Assembly: GCF_014655955.1 (NCBI RefSeq)
Contig: NZ_BNBO01000013.1
Span: 1-64,000, forward strand
Direction of reading: 5' to 3'
DNA length: 64,000 bases
Origin: Kitasatospora indigofera
GTDB taxonomy: Bacteria; Actinomycetota; Actinomycetes; Streptomycetales; Streptomycetaceae
The notes under the pieces were generated by a model. That model did not search any database. It saw nothing but the letters and a program-made list of their open reading frames with translations, and had not been told where the DNA came from. The translations under genes were made by a program, and so were the position numbers. This document shows, one piece after another, positions 7,533 to 17,627 of the stretch. Position 1 is the stretch's first letter; each line of letters starts with the position of its first letter.

Positions 7533-8420
7533 TCAGCGCTTGGTGCCGTCCACGATCACCGGGGTGCCCGCCGAGCCGCACGGGCTGGCGTAGACCGGGT
7601 TCTTCTCCGCCGCGGCCTTGAAGGCCTCGATGCACTGGCTGAGCAGGATCTTGTCGGTCAGCGAGTTGGCGATCACGCTGTTCGCGGCCGCGGTGCTCTC
7701 CGATTCGATCTTGCGCTTCTCCGCCTCCGCCTTCGCCGTCCGGGTGGCCGCCTCGGCCTGGGCGGTGGCCTGGTCCTGCTGGATCTTCTGGTCGATGGCC
7801 TTCTGCAGGCCGTCGCTCGGCTTGACGTTGCGCAGGTTGACCCCGTTCACCAGGATCCCGCGCGGGGCCAGGCGCTGGGTGATCAGCTGGTCGATCTCGG
7901 TGCTGATCGCCTCGCGCTGCGAGGAGTAGCCCTCGACGCCGGTGTGCTTGGCGAAGACGTTGCGGACTATCTCCCGGCTGTCCGGGTAGACCAGGCGCTG
8001 CTCGACGGCCTCGGCGCTGCCGGCCAGCTTGTACAGGGCCAGGGTGTGCTGCGGGTCGATGGACCACTTCACGGTGAGGTCGGCGTAGAGCACCCCGCCC
8101 TCGGAGGAGCGCACCTCCACCGTGTTGTCGCCGGTCAGGTTGAGGTCGGCCGGCCGGGTCGAGAAGGTGGTGACGTCGGTCAGCGGCGACTTCAGGTGCA
8201 GCCCGGACTGCCAGGTCCCGCCGACCTTGCCCAGCGTGGTCGGCACGCCCACCTGGTACGGGTCCACCACGTACAGGACGGTGGTGAGCCCGACGAACAG
8301 CCCGAGCGCGCCGGACAGGAGACCGCCGAAGGTGGCCCAGCCGGACGTCGTCACCCGGCGCCGTCTGAGTACGAGCAGGACCAGGGCGGCGGCGAGCAGC
8401 AGGATGGAAAGGAAGAGCAT
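7533..8420 (-). CDS. SPFH/prohibitin-domain membrane protein
   Basis: I prefer ATG 8420 over the in-frame GTG 8426 because GAGGA lies 8 nt before it. The 295-residue product has an N-terminal hydrophobic helix (residues 2-17), a second membrane segment (about 28-53, GGLLSGALGLFVGL), an SPFH core (DPYQVGVPTTLG through ITQRLAPRGI) and an Ala/Glu/Lys coiled coil (about residues 205-245, AEAATRTAKAEAEKRK). SPFH proteins (stomatin/flotillin/prohibitin) oligomerise on membranes and often restrain proteases or organise microdomains. The C-terminus ends with two Cys (SQCIEAF, SPCGSAG). No partner protease is adjacent. Confidence 0.88.
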   Translation of the reverse strand: MLFLSILLLAAALVLLVLRRRRVTTSGWATFGGLLSGALGLFVGLTTVLYVVDPYQVGVPTTLGKVGGTWQSGLHLKSPLTDVTTFSTRPADLNLTGDNTVEVRSSEGGVLYADLTVKWSIDPQHTLALYKLAGSAEAVEQRLVYPDSREIVRNVFAKHTGVEGYSSQREAISTEIDQLITQRLAPRGILVNGVNLRNVKPSDGLQKAIDQKIQQDQATAQAEAATRTAKAEAEKRKIESESTAAANSVIANSLTDKILLSQCIEAFKAAAEKNPVYASPCGSAGTPVIVDGTKR

Positions 8421-8557
8421 CGTCACATTCCTCGGAGTCTGGTGCGGGTCGGCCGCAGCCTAGGCACCGGCGCCCGGTCGGATCGCCGAGTTCGGACGAT
8501 GTTCATGAAAGGTATGGACCACGGGCGGGCGAGCACCCCGCGGCCGCCCCGGACGCG

Positions 8558-8599
8558 ACCGGGCCCGGCCCGCGGCGGGTGCCGCGGGCCGGGCCCGGT
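8558..8599. terminator. Strong terminator hairpin after lpdA
   Basis: Arms of 19 bp (8558-8576 and 8581-8599) pair perfectly around a GGGT tetraloop. The hairpin is 36 nt beyond the lpdA stop codon on the minus strand. Confidence 0.85.
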
Positions 8600-8634
8600 G
8601 CGACGTCGGCGGGCCGTCCGGCCGCCTCCGGCAC

Positions 8635-10038
<1,404 letters not shown>

Positions 10039-10300
10039 GGGGGAGTTCCTTCCGATGAGGGTTTGTTCAGCGCCGGCCGGACCGGCTGTCCACCCGTCCG
10101 GGGCGGCTTCGGACACCGTCCGGCTCAAGAAGATCACACCGGGCCCCGCCGGGGCGACGAGACGGTCGCATCCCCGCTCGCCGGGGCGCGCGCTGCCGCG
10201 CTGTGCGCCCCTGGCCATGATCCACGAGCCGGGCCGCCACGGCCTGCCGGGGCCGCCGGGCCTGCGCGGGCACCCCGTCGGCCACCCCCTCGGCCGGCCC

Positions 10301-10777
10301 TCAGCCCACGGCCCTCCTGACCAGCTCCGCGATCTGCGCCTCGACGGCGGGGGTCAGCCCGGCCAGCGCGAAGGCGGTCGGCCACAGGGTGCCGTCGTCC
10401 AGGGCCGCCTGGTCGCTGAAGCCCAGCGTGGCGTACCGCGACTTGAACTTCTGCGCGCTCTGGAAGAAACAGACGATCTTGCCGTCCTTGGCGTACGCGG
10501 GCATCCCGTACCAGGTCTTGGGCATGAGGTCCGGTGCGGCGGCCCTGACGATGGCGTGCACCCGCTCGGCGAGCGCGCGGTCCGCCTCCGTCATCTCGGC
10601 GATCTTCGCGAGCACCTCGGACTCCGGGTCCGCCTTCGCCGCCTTCGCGCCGCGGGGCCCGGCCGTCTTCAGCTCCCGGGAGCGCTCCTTCATCGCGCTG
10701 CGCTCCTCGTCCGTGAAGCCGTCGTACTTCTCGGCGGCCGCGGTGGCGCTCTTGCCGGACGTCTGGGTGCTCTTCAT
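10301..10777 (-). CDS. DUF1801 (YdhG-like) protein
   Basis: This 158-residue protein has about 60 charged low-complexity residues (Lys/Glu/Ala), then a DUF1801 domain: [39 protein letters not shown], cut here to its key points as the [14 protein letters not shown] core and the KIVCFF strand. This is the fold shared with frataxin-like/YdhG iron-chaperone-annotated proteins. The function is not established in actinobacteria. It stands alone on the minus strand, with a start ATG at 10777 preceded by GAGAGGAACCGCA. Confidence 0.8.
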   Translation of the reverse strand: MKSTQTSGKSATAAAEKYDGFTDEERSAMKERSRELKTAGPRGAKAAKADPESEVLAKIAEMTEADRALAERVHAIVRAAAPDLMPKTWYGMPAYAKDGKIVCFFQSAQKFKSRYATLGFSDQAALDDGTLWPTAFALAGLTPAVEAQIAELVRRAVG

Positions 10778-10943
10778 TGCGGTTCCTCTCGGACAGGGCC
10801 GGTCAGGTGCGGAAGGGGTGGCGGTGGGCCGGCCGGGCCCGGGCGGACCCGGCGGCGGCTCGACCTGCGTCGGTGTGTCGGTGTGTCGGTGCGTGTGTGC
10901 GGGGCCTGCGCGGACGGCGTCCGCCGTGCGCCGGCGGCGCGGG

Positions 10944-11567
10944 TCAGGCCGCGGGCACCGGCGCGGCGGCCTCCCAGGCGAAGCCGTCCGGGTCGCTGAA
11001 CGGGCCGCCGTCGCCGCTGAGCACCAGCCGGTGCGAGCCGGTGCCGTCGACCGGGACGCCGACGTCCTTGGCGAGCGCGCGGCGCCCGTACAGCGCCAGC
11101 TTGACGGCGCTCGACGGGGTGGCGAACTCGACGTACTTGCGGCCGAAGCTCTTCGCCACCGCCAGGCCGCGCCCGACGTAGAACTTCCGGCTCGCGGCCA
11201 CGTCCGAGGCCCCCAGCAGGAGCACCATCTCGTCGATCTCCCGGGTGGCCGGGCCGGTGTTCTTCTTCGCCGAGGTGGCGATCTTCCAGATGGTGCCGTC
11301 CGGGGCCTGCACCACGCCGCCGTAGCCCCAGAACGACTTGGCGGCGGGCTTCAGCGCGGTGGCGCCGGCGTCCAGGGCCGCGCCGACCAGGTTGTCGACG
11401 GTGCCCGGCTGCGACACCGTGAGCGACAGCGAGAACCCGCGGAAGCCGGTCGTCGGCTCCGCCGAGGCCCGCAGGCGCACCCGGTCGCCCGGACCGAAGG
11501 CGGTGTAGAAGCTTTCGGCGGCCGTGGTGTCGGCCACCTCGATGGTGAGGAATTCAATGGTTGCCAT
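10944..11567 (-). CDS. VOC-superfamily (glyoxalase/bleomycin-resistance-like) protein
   Basis: This two-module VOC protein (207 residues from ATG 11567) has a first betaalphabeta unit starting MATIEFLTIEVADTTAAESFY and a second starting DEMVLLLGASDVAASRKFY; it ends with SDPDGFAWEAA. Typical metal-ligand His and Glu positions are partly degenerate, so the substrate is unknown. A GTG at 11576 would overlap the stop of the upstream AraC gene as GTGA, so either start gives coupling to that regulator. The AraC-type protein may therefore control or depend on this gene. Confidence 0.85.
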   Translation of the reverse strand: MATIEFLTIEVADTTAAESFYTAFGPGDRVRLRASAEPTTGFRGFSLSLTVSQPGTVDNLVGAALDAGATALKPAAKSFWGYGGVVQAPDGTIWKIATSAKKNTGPATREIDEMVLLLGASDVAASRKFYVGRGLAVAKSFGRKYVEFATPSSAVKLALYGRRALAKDVGVPVDGTGSHRLVLSGDGGPFSDPDGFAWEAAAPVPAA

Positions 11568-11572
11568 GACAG

Positions 11573-12079
11573 TCACGCTAGGTGGGGCTCGGAGGCCGGC
11601 GCTTCTCGATTCCTGACCGGTCCGCCCGGGGGCTTCGGCTGGCTCGGCAGCGTTCCCGTGGCTGTGCCCTTGGCTGTGCCCTTGGCTGTGGCCGTGGCCG
11701 TGGCCGTGGCCGTGGCCCGGCGCCGGGGAGCGGCGGGCGGCCCGCCGGTCAGCTCGGCGAAGCGCGCGGCGAAGATGCCCGGCGAGGCGCAGCCGACCGC
11801 CGACCAGGCCTCGGCGGCGTCGAGGCCGCCGAGGCGCAGCAGCGCCGTGGCGTGCGCGATGCGCCGCACCGTCAGATAGGCGTACAGCGAACGGCCGTAG
11901 GCCAGCCGGAACTCACGGCTCAGCTGCCCGGCCGGCATGCCCACGTCGCGGGCCAGCGCCTCGACGTCCAGCGGCTGCCGGTACTCCCGGTCGATCCGGT
12001 CCCGCACGCGGCGCAGCCGCGCGAGGTCGTTCAGGTGCTGCGCCGCGATGCGTGCGCGATGCCACCCGGGATGGCACAT
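11573..12079 (-). CDS. AraC-family transcriptional regulator
   Basis: This 168-residue protein consists essentially of an AraC/XylS DNA-binding domain near its N-terminus: first helix-turn-helix PLDVEALARDVGMPAGQLSREF, linker helix, and a second unit (EAWSAVGCASPGIFAARFAELTG). No sensory domain is present. ATG 12079 follows a good AGGAGG. The C-terminal tail is a slippage-prone Ala-Thr/Lys-Gly-Thr repeat encoded by the tandem array at 11651-11718. It forms an operon with the VOC gene that follows it. Confidence 0.87.
   Translation of the reverse strand: MCHPGWHRARIAAQHLNDLARLRRVRDRIDREYRQPLDVEALARDVGMPAGQLSREFRLAYGRSLYAYLTVRRIAHATALLRLGGLDAAEAWSAVGCASPGIFAARFAELTGGPPAAPRRRATATATATATAKGTAKGTATGTLPSQPKPPGGPVRNREAPASEPHLA
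11651..11718. repeat. Tandem 6/12-bp repeat inside the AraC gene 3' end
   Basis: Two copies of a 12-bp unit (GTGCCCTTGGCT type) run into about five copies of GTGGCC on the plus strand. All are multiples of three, so copy-number change would alter the protein tail without a frameshift. Confidence 0.8.
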
Positions 12080-12199
12080 GTCAGGACTCCTCCTGTCGGT
12101 GTCCGCGAGCACCCGGTGCCTCTGCCGAGGCGGACGGCGGGGTGCCCGCCGGTTTGGCTGCGGCCGGCCCGTCCTGGCCGAACCGGTGACCGAGCCGGC

Positions 12200-12610
12200 T
12201 CAGCCCACCTCCTGGATCCGGACCAGGTTGCCCGCCGGGTCGCGGAAGGCGCAGTCGCGGATGCCGTACGGCTGCCGGGTCGGCTCCTGGACCACCTCGG
12301 CGTCGCCGGCCTGCAGCTTCTCGAAGGTGCCGTCGAGGTCCCGGGTGGCCAGCAGGATCCAGCCGTACGTGCCCTTGGCCATCATCTGGGTGATGGTGCG
12401 GCGCTCCTCCTCGGTGATCCCGGGGTCGGCGGCCGGCGGCGCCAGCAGGATGGAGGTGCCGGGCTGGCCGACGGGGCCGACCGTGATCCAGCGCATCGTC
12501 CCCGTCCCGACGTCGCTGCGGACCTCGAAACCGAGCACGTCGCGGTAGAAGGCGAGGGACGCGTCCGGGTCGTCGTGCGGCAGGAAGCTGGTGTGAATGG
12601 TGATGTCCAT
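12200..12610 (-). CDS. VOC-superfamily protein (glyoxalase-like)
   Basis: ATG 12610 gives a 136-residue single-domain VOC protein: TIHTSFLPHDDPDASLAFYRD, a GTSILLAPP strand, GWILLATRDLD and the closing FRDPAGNLVRIQEVG signature. Such proteins usually dimerise to form one metal-dependent active site, and the substrate cannot be inferred. The upstream extension of the frame is Arg/Gly-rich and not conserved. The gene sits alone upstream of the AraC gene on the same strand with a gap of about 120 bp. Confidence 0.85.
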   Translation of the reverse strand: MDITIHTSFLPHDDPDASLAFYRDVLGFEVRSDVGTGTMRWITVGPVGQPGTSILLAPPAADPGITEEERRTITQMMAKGTYGWILLATRDLDGTFEKLQAGDAEVVQEPTRQPYGIRDCAFRDPAGNLVRIQEVG

Positions 12611-12825
12611 GGTCGTCACGGTAGCGGCGGCCCGGTGGCCGGCGCTTCTCGAATCCTGATGTGTTCCGCGTCCCCTCCTCCCGTCGTCCGCGCGGGCATC
12701 TCCGGCGCCGGGCGGCCCGGCTGTCGGTGTGTCAGCCAAGATCGTCGCAACCTCCCCGGGGCGTCGCGACGCGCTGCGGCCCGCCTGCTGCCCGCTGGCC
12801 GAGGCCCGGCGAGCCCCGGGCCGGA

Positions 12826-12895
12826 TCCGGAGCCGAAACCGGACTCGGAGCCGAAGTCACGGCCGGAACGGGAGCCGGAGCCGGGCTCCGACCGC
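12826..12895. repeat. Degenerate GGAGCCG repeat tract
   Basis: This is an imperfect short-period repeat of (C)GGAGCCG-like units in the gap before nth. Apart from the nth promoter, nothing else is seen in 12611-12940. Confidence 0.5.
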
Positions 12896-12940
12896 CCGGC
12901 CGTCCTCGTGAACGAGCTTCGTGGCCCCCCTCCCGCGGCG

Positions 12941-12946
12941 TAGCCT
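12941..12946 (+). promoter_or_regulatory. -10 box of a probable leaderless promoter (TAGCCT) for nth
   Basis: TAGCCT ends 6 nt before ATG 12953, and no Shine-Dalgarno sequence is present. Confidence 0.55.
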
Positions 12947-12952
12947 TCGTGC

Positions 12953-13852
12953 ATGGCAGAGAGCAAGGCCCGGAAGACTGCGACCAAGGCCCCGGTGAAG
13001 GCAGCGGTGAAGCCGGCCGCGAAGCCGGCCAAGAGGCCGAGGAAGCCGGAGTCCCACCTGGCGATGGTGCGGCGTGCGCGGAAGATCAACCGCGAGCTGG
13101 CGGAGCTGTACCCGTACGCGCACCCGGAGCTGGACTTCGAGAACCCCTTCGAGCTGCTGGTGGCCACCGTGCTGTCGGCGCAGACCACCGACCTGCGGGT
13201 GAACCAGACCACGCCGGTGCTGTTCGCGAAGTACCCGACGCCCGAGGACATGGCGGCGGCGGTGCCGGAGGAGCTGGAGGAGATCATCCGGCCGACCGGC
13301 TTCTTCCGGGCGAAGGCCCGCTCGCTGCTCGGCCTCTCGGCCGCGCTGCGGGACCGCTTCGGCGGCGAGGTGCCCGGACGCCTGGAGGACCTGGTCACCC
13401 TGCCCGGCGTCGGCCGGAAGACCGCGAACGTGGTGCTCGGCAACGCCTTCGGAGTGCCGGGGATCACCGTCGACACCCACTTCGGGCGCCTCGCGCGGCG
13501 CTTCGGCTGGACCGCCGAGGAGGACCCGGAGAAGGTCGAGGCGGCGGTCGCCGAGATCTTCCCGAAGTCCGAGTGGACGATGCTCTCGCACCGCGTGGTG
13601 TTCCACGGCCGGCGCGTCTGCCACTCCCGCAAGCCCGCCTGCGGCGCCTGTCCGATCGCCCCGCTCTGCCCCTCCTACGGGGAGGGCGAGACGGACCCGG
13701 AGAAGGCGCGGAAGCTGCTGAAGTACGAGCTGGGCGGCCAGCCGGGCCAGCGGCTGCGGCCGCCGGCCGGATACCCGGGACTGCCCGCGGCGCCCGGCGC
13801 GGGTGGTGCGGCAGGCCCTGGAGCCGGCGACGGGCAGGGGGAGGTCGCGTGA
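12953..13852 (+). CDS. nth: Endonuclease III (DNA glycosylase/AP lyase)
   Basis: This 299-residue base-excision-repair enzyme has a Lys/Ala/Pro-rich N-terminus (about 35 residues, DNA-binding or disordered), the helix-hairpin-helix [14 protein letters not shown] with the catalytic Lys, the catalytic Asp in [11 protein letters not shown], and the [4Fe-4S] loop C-x6-C-x2-C-x5-C ([17 protein letters not shown]). It removes oxidised pyrimidines and cleaves abasic sites. A C-terminal Gly/Pro/Ala tail of about 40 residues is unusual. Its TGA overlaps the GTG of the next NUDIX gene, beginning the conserved nth–NUDIX–marP order also found in mycobacteria. Confidence 0.95.
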   Translation: MAESKARKTATKAPVKAAVKPAAKPAKRPRKPESHLAMVRRARKINRELAELYPYAHPELDFENPFELLVATVLSAQTTDLRVNQTTPVLFAKYPTPEDMAAAVPEELEEIIRPTGFFRAKARSLLGLSAALRDRFGGEVPGRLEDLVTLPGVGRKTANVVLGNAFGVPGITVDTHFGRLARRFGWTAEEDPEKVEAAVAEIFPKSEWTMLSHRVVFHGRRVCHSRKPACGACPIAPLCPSYGEGETDPEKARKLLKYELGGQPGQRLRPPAGYPGLPAAPGAGGAAGPGAGDGQGEVA

Positions 13853-14580
13853 GCACGCGGATCGAGCGGGACGGCCTGCCGGCCTGGCTGCTGCCCGTCC
13901 GGGACGCCGCGGAGACCGTCCGGCCGGAACAGCTGAGCCGGTTCCTGCCGCCGGCCGAAGGGGGACGGCCCTCCGCGGTGCTGATGCTCTTCGGCGAGGG
14001 GCCGTCCGGTCCGGACCTGCTGCTGATCGAGCGGGCCCGCTCGCTGCGCTCGCACGCCGGCCAGTCGTCCTTCCCCGGCGGCGCGCTGGACCCGGAGGAC
14101 GGCGACCCGCAGGGGCCCGGGCCGGTCGCGGCGGCGCTGCGGGAGGCCTGGGAGGAGACCGGCCTCGACCCGTCCGGCGTGCAGGTCTTCGCGACCCTCC
14201 CGGCGCTGTACATCCCGGTGAGCCGGTTCGTCGTCACCCCCGTGCTCGGCTGGTGGCGCCGGGAGAGCCCGGTCGGACCGGTGGACCAGGCCGAGACCGG
14301 CGCGGTGTTCCGGGTGCCGATCGCCGAGCTCACCGACCCGGCCAACCGGGCCAGGCTGCGGCACCCCTCGGGCCACCTCGGTCCGGCCTTCGCGGTCGCC
14401 GACCGGCTGGTCTGGGGGTTCACCGCCGGGGTGATCGACCGGGTGCTGCACCACAGCGGCCTGGAGCGCCCCTGGGACACCAGCAGGACGCTGGCCCTCA
14501 GCGAGGAGGCCATCGACCTGGCCCAGGCCAGTCTCGGCCGCTCCGGCGCCCTGCTGGGCGACACTCCCGCCGCCGGCTAG
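13849..14580 (+). CDS. CoA pyrophosphatase-type NUDIX hydrolase
   Basis: This 243-residue protein has the CoA-NUDIX features: a loop preceding the box ([21 protein letters not shown]) that resembles the UPF0035 signature, and the NUDIX helix [14 protein letters not shown]. Enzymes of this class split coenzyme A or its derivatives into 4'-phosphopantetheine and 3',5'-ADP. GTG 13849 overlaps the nth stop (GTGA), so translation is coupled. A function in limiting oxidised CoA would suit the neighbourhood with DNA repair and MarP, but that is inference. Confidence 0.9.
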   Translation: MSTRIERDGLPAWLLPVRDAAETVRPEQLSRFLPPAEGGRPSAVLMLFGEGPSGPDLLLIERARSLRSHAGQSSFPGGALDPEDGDPQGPGPVAAALREAWEETGLDPSGVQVFATLPALYIPVSRFVVTPVLGWWRRESPVGPVDQAETGAVFRVPIAELTDPANRARLRHPSGHLGPAFAVADRLVWGFTAGVIDRVLHHSGLERPWDTSRTLALSEEAIDLAQASLGRSGALLGDTPAAG

Positions 14581-14795
14581 CCGCCGGGAGTCGCGGACAG
14601 CGGCCGGGAGCCGCCGGCCGAGCCGCCGCGCGAGTTGCCGGGCGGAGCGGCTGGACCGCCGCCGAAGAGTCGCAGGCCGGACGCCCCGCGCCCGGGTCGT
14701 CCGGGGTCGTCCGGGGTTGTCCCGGCGCAAACGGGGGAGGAGCGGTTCACCGAGCCTGGTGCCCGCCCGGCGCGAGGCCGTGGGAGGGTGTCCGG

Positions 14796-15980
14796 GTGAA
14801 CGTCCTGGATCTGCTGTTGATCGTCGCCGCGATCGGCTTCGCCGTGTCCGGGTACCGGCAGGGATTCGTGGTGGGCGTCCTGTCGGTCCTGGGCTTCCTC
14901 GGTGGTGGCCTGATCGCCGTGCAGCTGCTCCCGCTGCTGCTCAGCCACCTCAGTCCGGGCACCACCGCCTCGGTGGTGGCGGTCGTGGTGGTGATCGTGC
15001 TGGCGGCGATCGGGCAGGCCGTCACCACGCACTTCGGCTGGAAACTGCGCGGCCACATCGACCGCAAGCCCGCCAAGGTGCTGGACGCGGCCGGCGGGTC
15101 CGTGGTCAACGTGATCTCGATGCTGCTGGTGGCCTGGCTGATCGGGTCGGCGCTGGCCGGCACCTCGCTGCCGACCGTCTCCAAGCAGGTCCGGACGTCC
15201 GTGGTGCTCGGCGGCGTCCAGGACACCCTGCCGGGCGACGCCCCGAACTGGTTCTCCGACTTCTCCAAGGCGCTCGCCCGCAACGGCTTCCCGCAGGTCT
15301 TCAACCCCTTCGAGCACGAGCCGATCACCGAGGTCTCGCCGCCCGACCCGGCGCTGGCCGCCGGCCCGGCGGTGGCCAAGGCGAGGCAGTCCCTGGTGAA
15401 GGTGGTCGGCACCGCGACCTCCTGCGGCAAGACCCTGGAGGGCAGCGGGTTCGTCTACGCCCCGCACCGGGTGATGACCAACGCCCACGTGGTCGGCGGG
15501 GTCGACGAGCCGACCGTGCAGGTCGGCGGCGTCGGGCCGCTCTACGACGCGACCGTGGTCAGCTACGACTGGCAGCGCGACATCGCGATCCTGGACGTCC
15601 CCAAGCTCAACGCCCCGGCGCTGGCCTTCGCCGGCGAGGCCCGGACCAACGACAGCGCGGTGGTGGCCGGGTTCCCCGAGAACGGCGCCTTCAACGTGCA
15701 GCCGGCCCGCATCCGCGGCCGGATCCAGGCCAACGGGCCGGACATCTACCACCGCGGCCAGGTCGTCCGCGACGTGTACTCGGTGCGCTCGCTGATCCGC
15801 CAGGGCAACAGCGGCGGCCCGCTGCTCACCCCGGACGGTCAGGTCTACGGCGTGGTCTTCGCCAAGTCGCTGGACAGCGCCGACACCGGCTACGTGCTGA
15901 CCGCCGCCGAGGTCCGCGGGGACGCCGAGAAGGGCGCCACGGCCACGGCCAGGGTGGACACCGAGGGCTGCGCGCTCTGA
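14796..15980 (+). CDS. MarP-like membrane-anchored periplasmic serine protease
   Basis: GTG 14796 (GGAGGG upstream) gives 394 residues: a CvpA-like N-terminal domain with four hydrophobic segments (residues about 1-155) and a chymotrypsin-fold protease. The catalytic triad reads H231 (TNAHVVGG), D262 (QRDIAIL) and S339 (QGNSGGPL). Cys210 and Cys392, the penultimate-region cysteine, occupy the positions of the regulatory disulfide described for mycobacterial MarP, a protease needed for acid and oxidative stress resistance that activates a peptidoglycan hydrolase. The gene order nth–NUDIX–marP is the same as in mycobacteria. The role in streptomycetes is inferred. Confidence 0.92.
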   Translation: MNVLDLLLIVAAIGFAVSGYRQGFVVGVLSVLGFLGGGLIAVQLLPLLLSHLSPGTTASVVAVVVVIVLAAIGQAVTTHFGWKLRGHIDRKPAKVLDAAGGSVVNVISMLLVAWLIGSALAGTSLPTVSKQVRTSVVLGGVQDTLPGDAPNWFSDFSKALARNGFPQVFNPFEHEPITEVSPPDPALAAGPAVAKARQSLVKVVGTATSCGKTLEGSGFVYAPHRVMTNAHVVGGVDEPTVQVGGVGPLYDATVVSYDWQRDIAILDVPKLNAPALAFAGEARTNDSAVVAGFPENGAFNVQPARIRGRIQANGPDIYHRGQVVRDVYSVRSLIRQGNSGGPLLTPDGQVYGVVFAKSLDSADTGYVLTAAEVRGDAEKGATATARVDTEGCAL

Positions 15981-16047
15981 GCCGGCCGCCCCACCGTCGC
16001 GGAGCCGCCGGTGGCACCGCCCGGGCACCCCGGCCTGCGCTCGCGTG

Positions 16048-16152
16048 ACCCTGCGGACCCCTGCGGACCCCTGCGGACGCCTGCGTGTCCGCGCGTGGCC
16101 CTGCGTACCGCCGCGTGGCCCTGTGCACCGCCGCGTGTCCTCGCGTACCGCC
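16048..16152. repeat. 10-bp/20-bp periodic tandem array
   Basis: Four 10-bp units of CTGCGGACCC type (from 16051) pass into three 20-bp units of CCGCGTGGCCCTGCGTACCG type (from 16091). The period is exactly one DNA turn. It lies in the 390-bp gap between marP and the next membrane protein, and nothing else is visible in that gap beyond a ribosome site at its end. Confidence 0.75.
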
Positions 16153-16370
16153 GCGCGCAGGCCCGTAGGCGTACGGGTGCCCCGGGCGGGTATCCGTACG
16201 GCTGGACGGGCCCGGCGGCCTCCGCCGGCGGCCCGGGCGCTGCTGATAGCGTCGGCGCGGCTCACCCGTCCGGCTCAGCCGGCCCTGGTGGTGGACCCGC
16301 CGGGGCGTCGTACGGCGACGTGACGGAAGCGGCCACCCGACGGGGAGCACGCGATGAGGGGGAGTACTCC

Positions 16371-17072
16371 ATGATGGGTCACTCGCACGCGGTCAGCGGC
16401 GCGATGCTGTACGCGGGCTCGGCGCCGTTCCTGCCCCCGCTGCTGCTGCACACCACGCTCCAGCCCGCCGACATACTCATGGGCACGGTGCTCTGCGCGG
16501 GTGCGGCCCTGCTGCCCGACCTCGACCACCACGACGGGACGATCGCCAACTTCCTCGGCCCGGTCTCCAAGGTGCTCTGCCGCTTCGTCGCCTGGATCTC
16601 CGGCGGGCACCGGCACGCCACCCACTCGCTGCTGTTCGTCGCGCTGATGGGCGCGGGCAGCTGGGCGGGCGTGACGTTCGTCGGCCGCAACTTCACCCTC
16701 GGCCTGACGTTCTTCCTGCTCGCGCTGGCGATCGTGGCCCTGCGGCTGCACCCGCCCGGCGACGGCCCGGCGAGTTGGATCACCATCATCGGCCTCGCCG
16801 CGCTGGGCACGGCCGGCATGAACAAGTGGATGCCGAGCGCGCCGGGCTGGCTGCCGTACGCGGTGGCGCTGGGCACGCTGGCGCATCTGCTCGGCGACTG
16901 CCTCACCAAGAAGGGCGCGCCGCTGCTCTGGCCGCACAAGGAGCGTTACGAGCTGGTGCTGATCAAGCGCAGCGGCAACAGCGTGGAGACCAAGGTGCTG
17001 GTGCCGGTCATGTCGCTGGCGACCTTCGTCCTGCTCTGGTTCACGGCGGTGTCGCCCGGCATCCTCGGCTGA
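16371..17072 (+). CDS. Metal-dependent hydrolase-like membrane protein (YdjM/DUF457)
   Basis: ATG 16371 (or 16374) follows GAGGGGGAG. The 233-residue product has five to six membrane helices and the His/Asp clusters of the YdjM (DUF457) family: GHSHAVSGAML at the N-terminus, LLPDLDHHDG, GGHRHATHSLLF and the late AHLLGDCLTKKG. These may form a membrane-embedded metal site. YdjM in Escherichia coli is LexA-regulated, but no LexA box was recognised here. The biochemical reaction is unknown. It is transcribed after marP but separated from it by a repeat array. Confidence 0.85.
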   Translation: MMGHSHAVSGAMLYAGSAPFLPPLLLHTTLQPADILMGTVLCAGAALLPDLDHHDGTIANFLGPVSKVLCRFVAWISGGHRHATHSLLFVALMGAGSWAGVTFVGRNFTLGLTFFLLALAIVALRLHPPGDGPASWITIIGLAALGTAGMNKWMPSAPGWLPYAVALGTLAHLLGDCLTKKGAPLLWPHKERYELVLIKRSGNSVETKVLVPVMSLATFVLLWFTAVSPGILG

Positions 17073-17177
17073 CGGGGGCGGCGGCCCGCCGAGGCGGCCG
17101 CCGCCCGCACGGTCACGGCCAGGCGGTCACGGCCCGGAACGGGCGGTCGCGGGGCGGGGCGGGGCGGCCCGGGGCCC

Positions 17178-17396
17178 TCAGGTGTCGCGCCGCAGGCGGG
17201 CGCCGACCCAGCGGGCCCGGCGGCCGATGATGCGGGGGATGCCCAGCTGTCGCGGGCCGCCCCGGCTGGACCGGTGCTCCGGCCCGTCGTATCCGAGGTC
17301 GTCCGCCCAGTCGGACCGGTGTACGAGGCTCTGCGAGCTGCGGCTGGTACGGCGTCGACTGCGCGGCGCTGCGCTGCGATCGGGCATCCAGGTCAT
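17178..17396 (-). CDS. Small basic hypothetical protein (72 residues)
   Basis: This minus-strand frame starts at ATG 17396 and has strong G/C in third positions, unlike most shadow frames. The product (MTWMPDRSAAPRSRRRTSRS... ending GARLRRDT) is highly basic, with an Arg/Ser-rich N-terminus and a C-terminal IIGRRARWVG segment. No domain or membrane span is seen. An AT-richer region at 17400-17490 would hold the promoter. The only ribosome site is weak (AGGGGC). I do not recognise the family; it might be a nucleic-acid-binding small protein. Confidence 0.5.
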   Translation of the reverse strand: MTWMPDRSAAPRSRRRTSRSSQSLVHRSDWADDLGYDGPEHRSSRGGPRQLGIPRIIGRRARWVGARLRRDT

Positions 17397-17564
17397 ACCG
17401 GAAAGATGCCCCTGGGCCGCTTGGAGTAACCACCTGGCGGGGTCTCGAATTGGCCTATGCGTTTGTCATATGAGCGCAACATAAAGACAGTTGATGGCGC
17501 GACGCTCCACCTCCGGCGGCCACCCGCCCGGCCCGGAGGCCCTCGCTCGGGGAACGGTCCCCGC

Positions 17565-17585
17565 CCCGCCCCGGACCGGGGCGGG
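17565..17585. terminator. Terminator hairpin after the epoxide-hydrolase-like gene
   Basis: Perfect 10-bp arms (CCCGCCCCGG and its complement) with one central base lie 43 nt past the stop on the minus strand. Confidence 0.6.
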
Positions 17586-17627
17586 CTCCGGAACCGGCCC
17601 CGGACTCCGTCCCGGGCGGTGCCGGCG

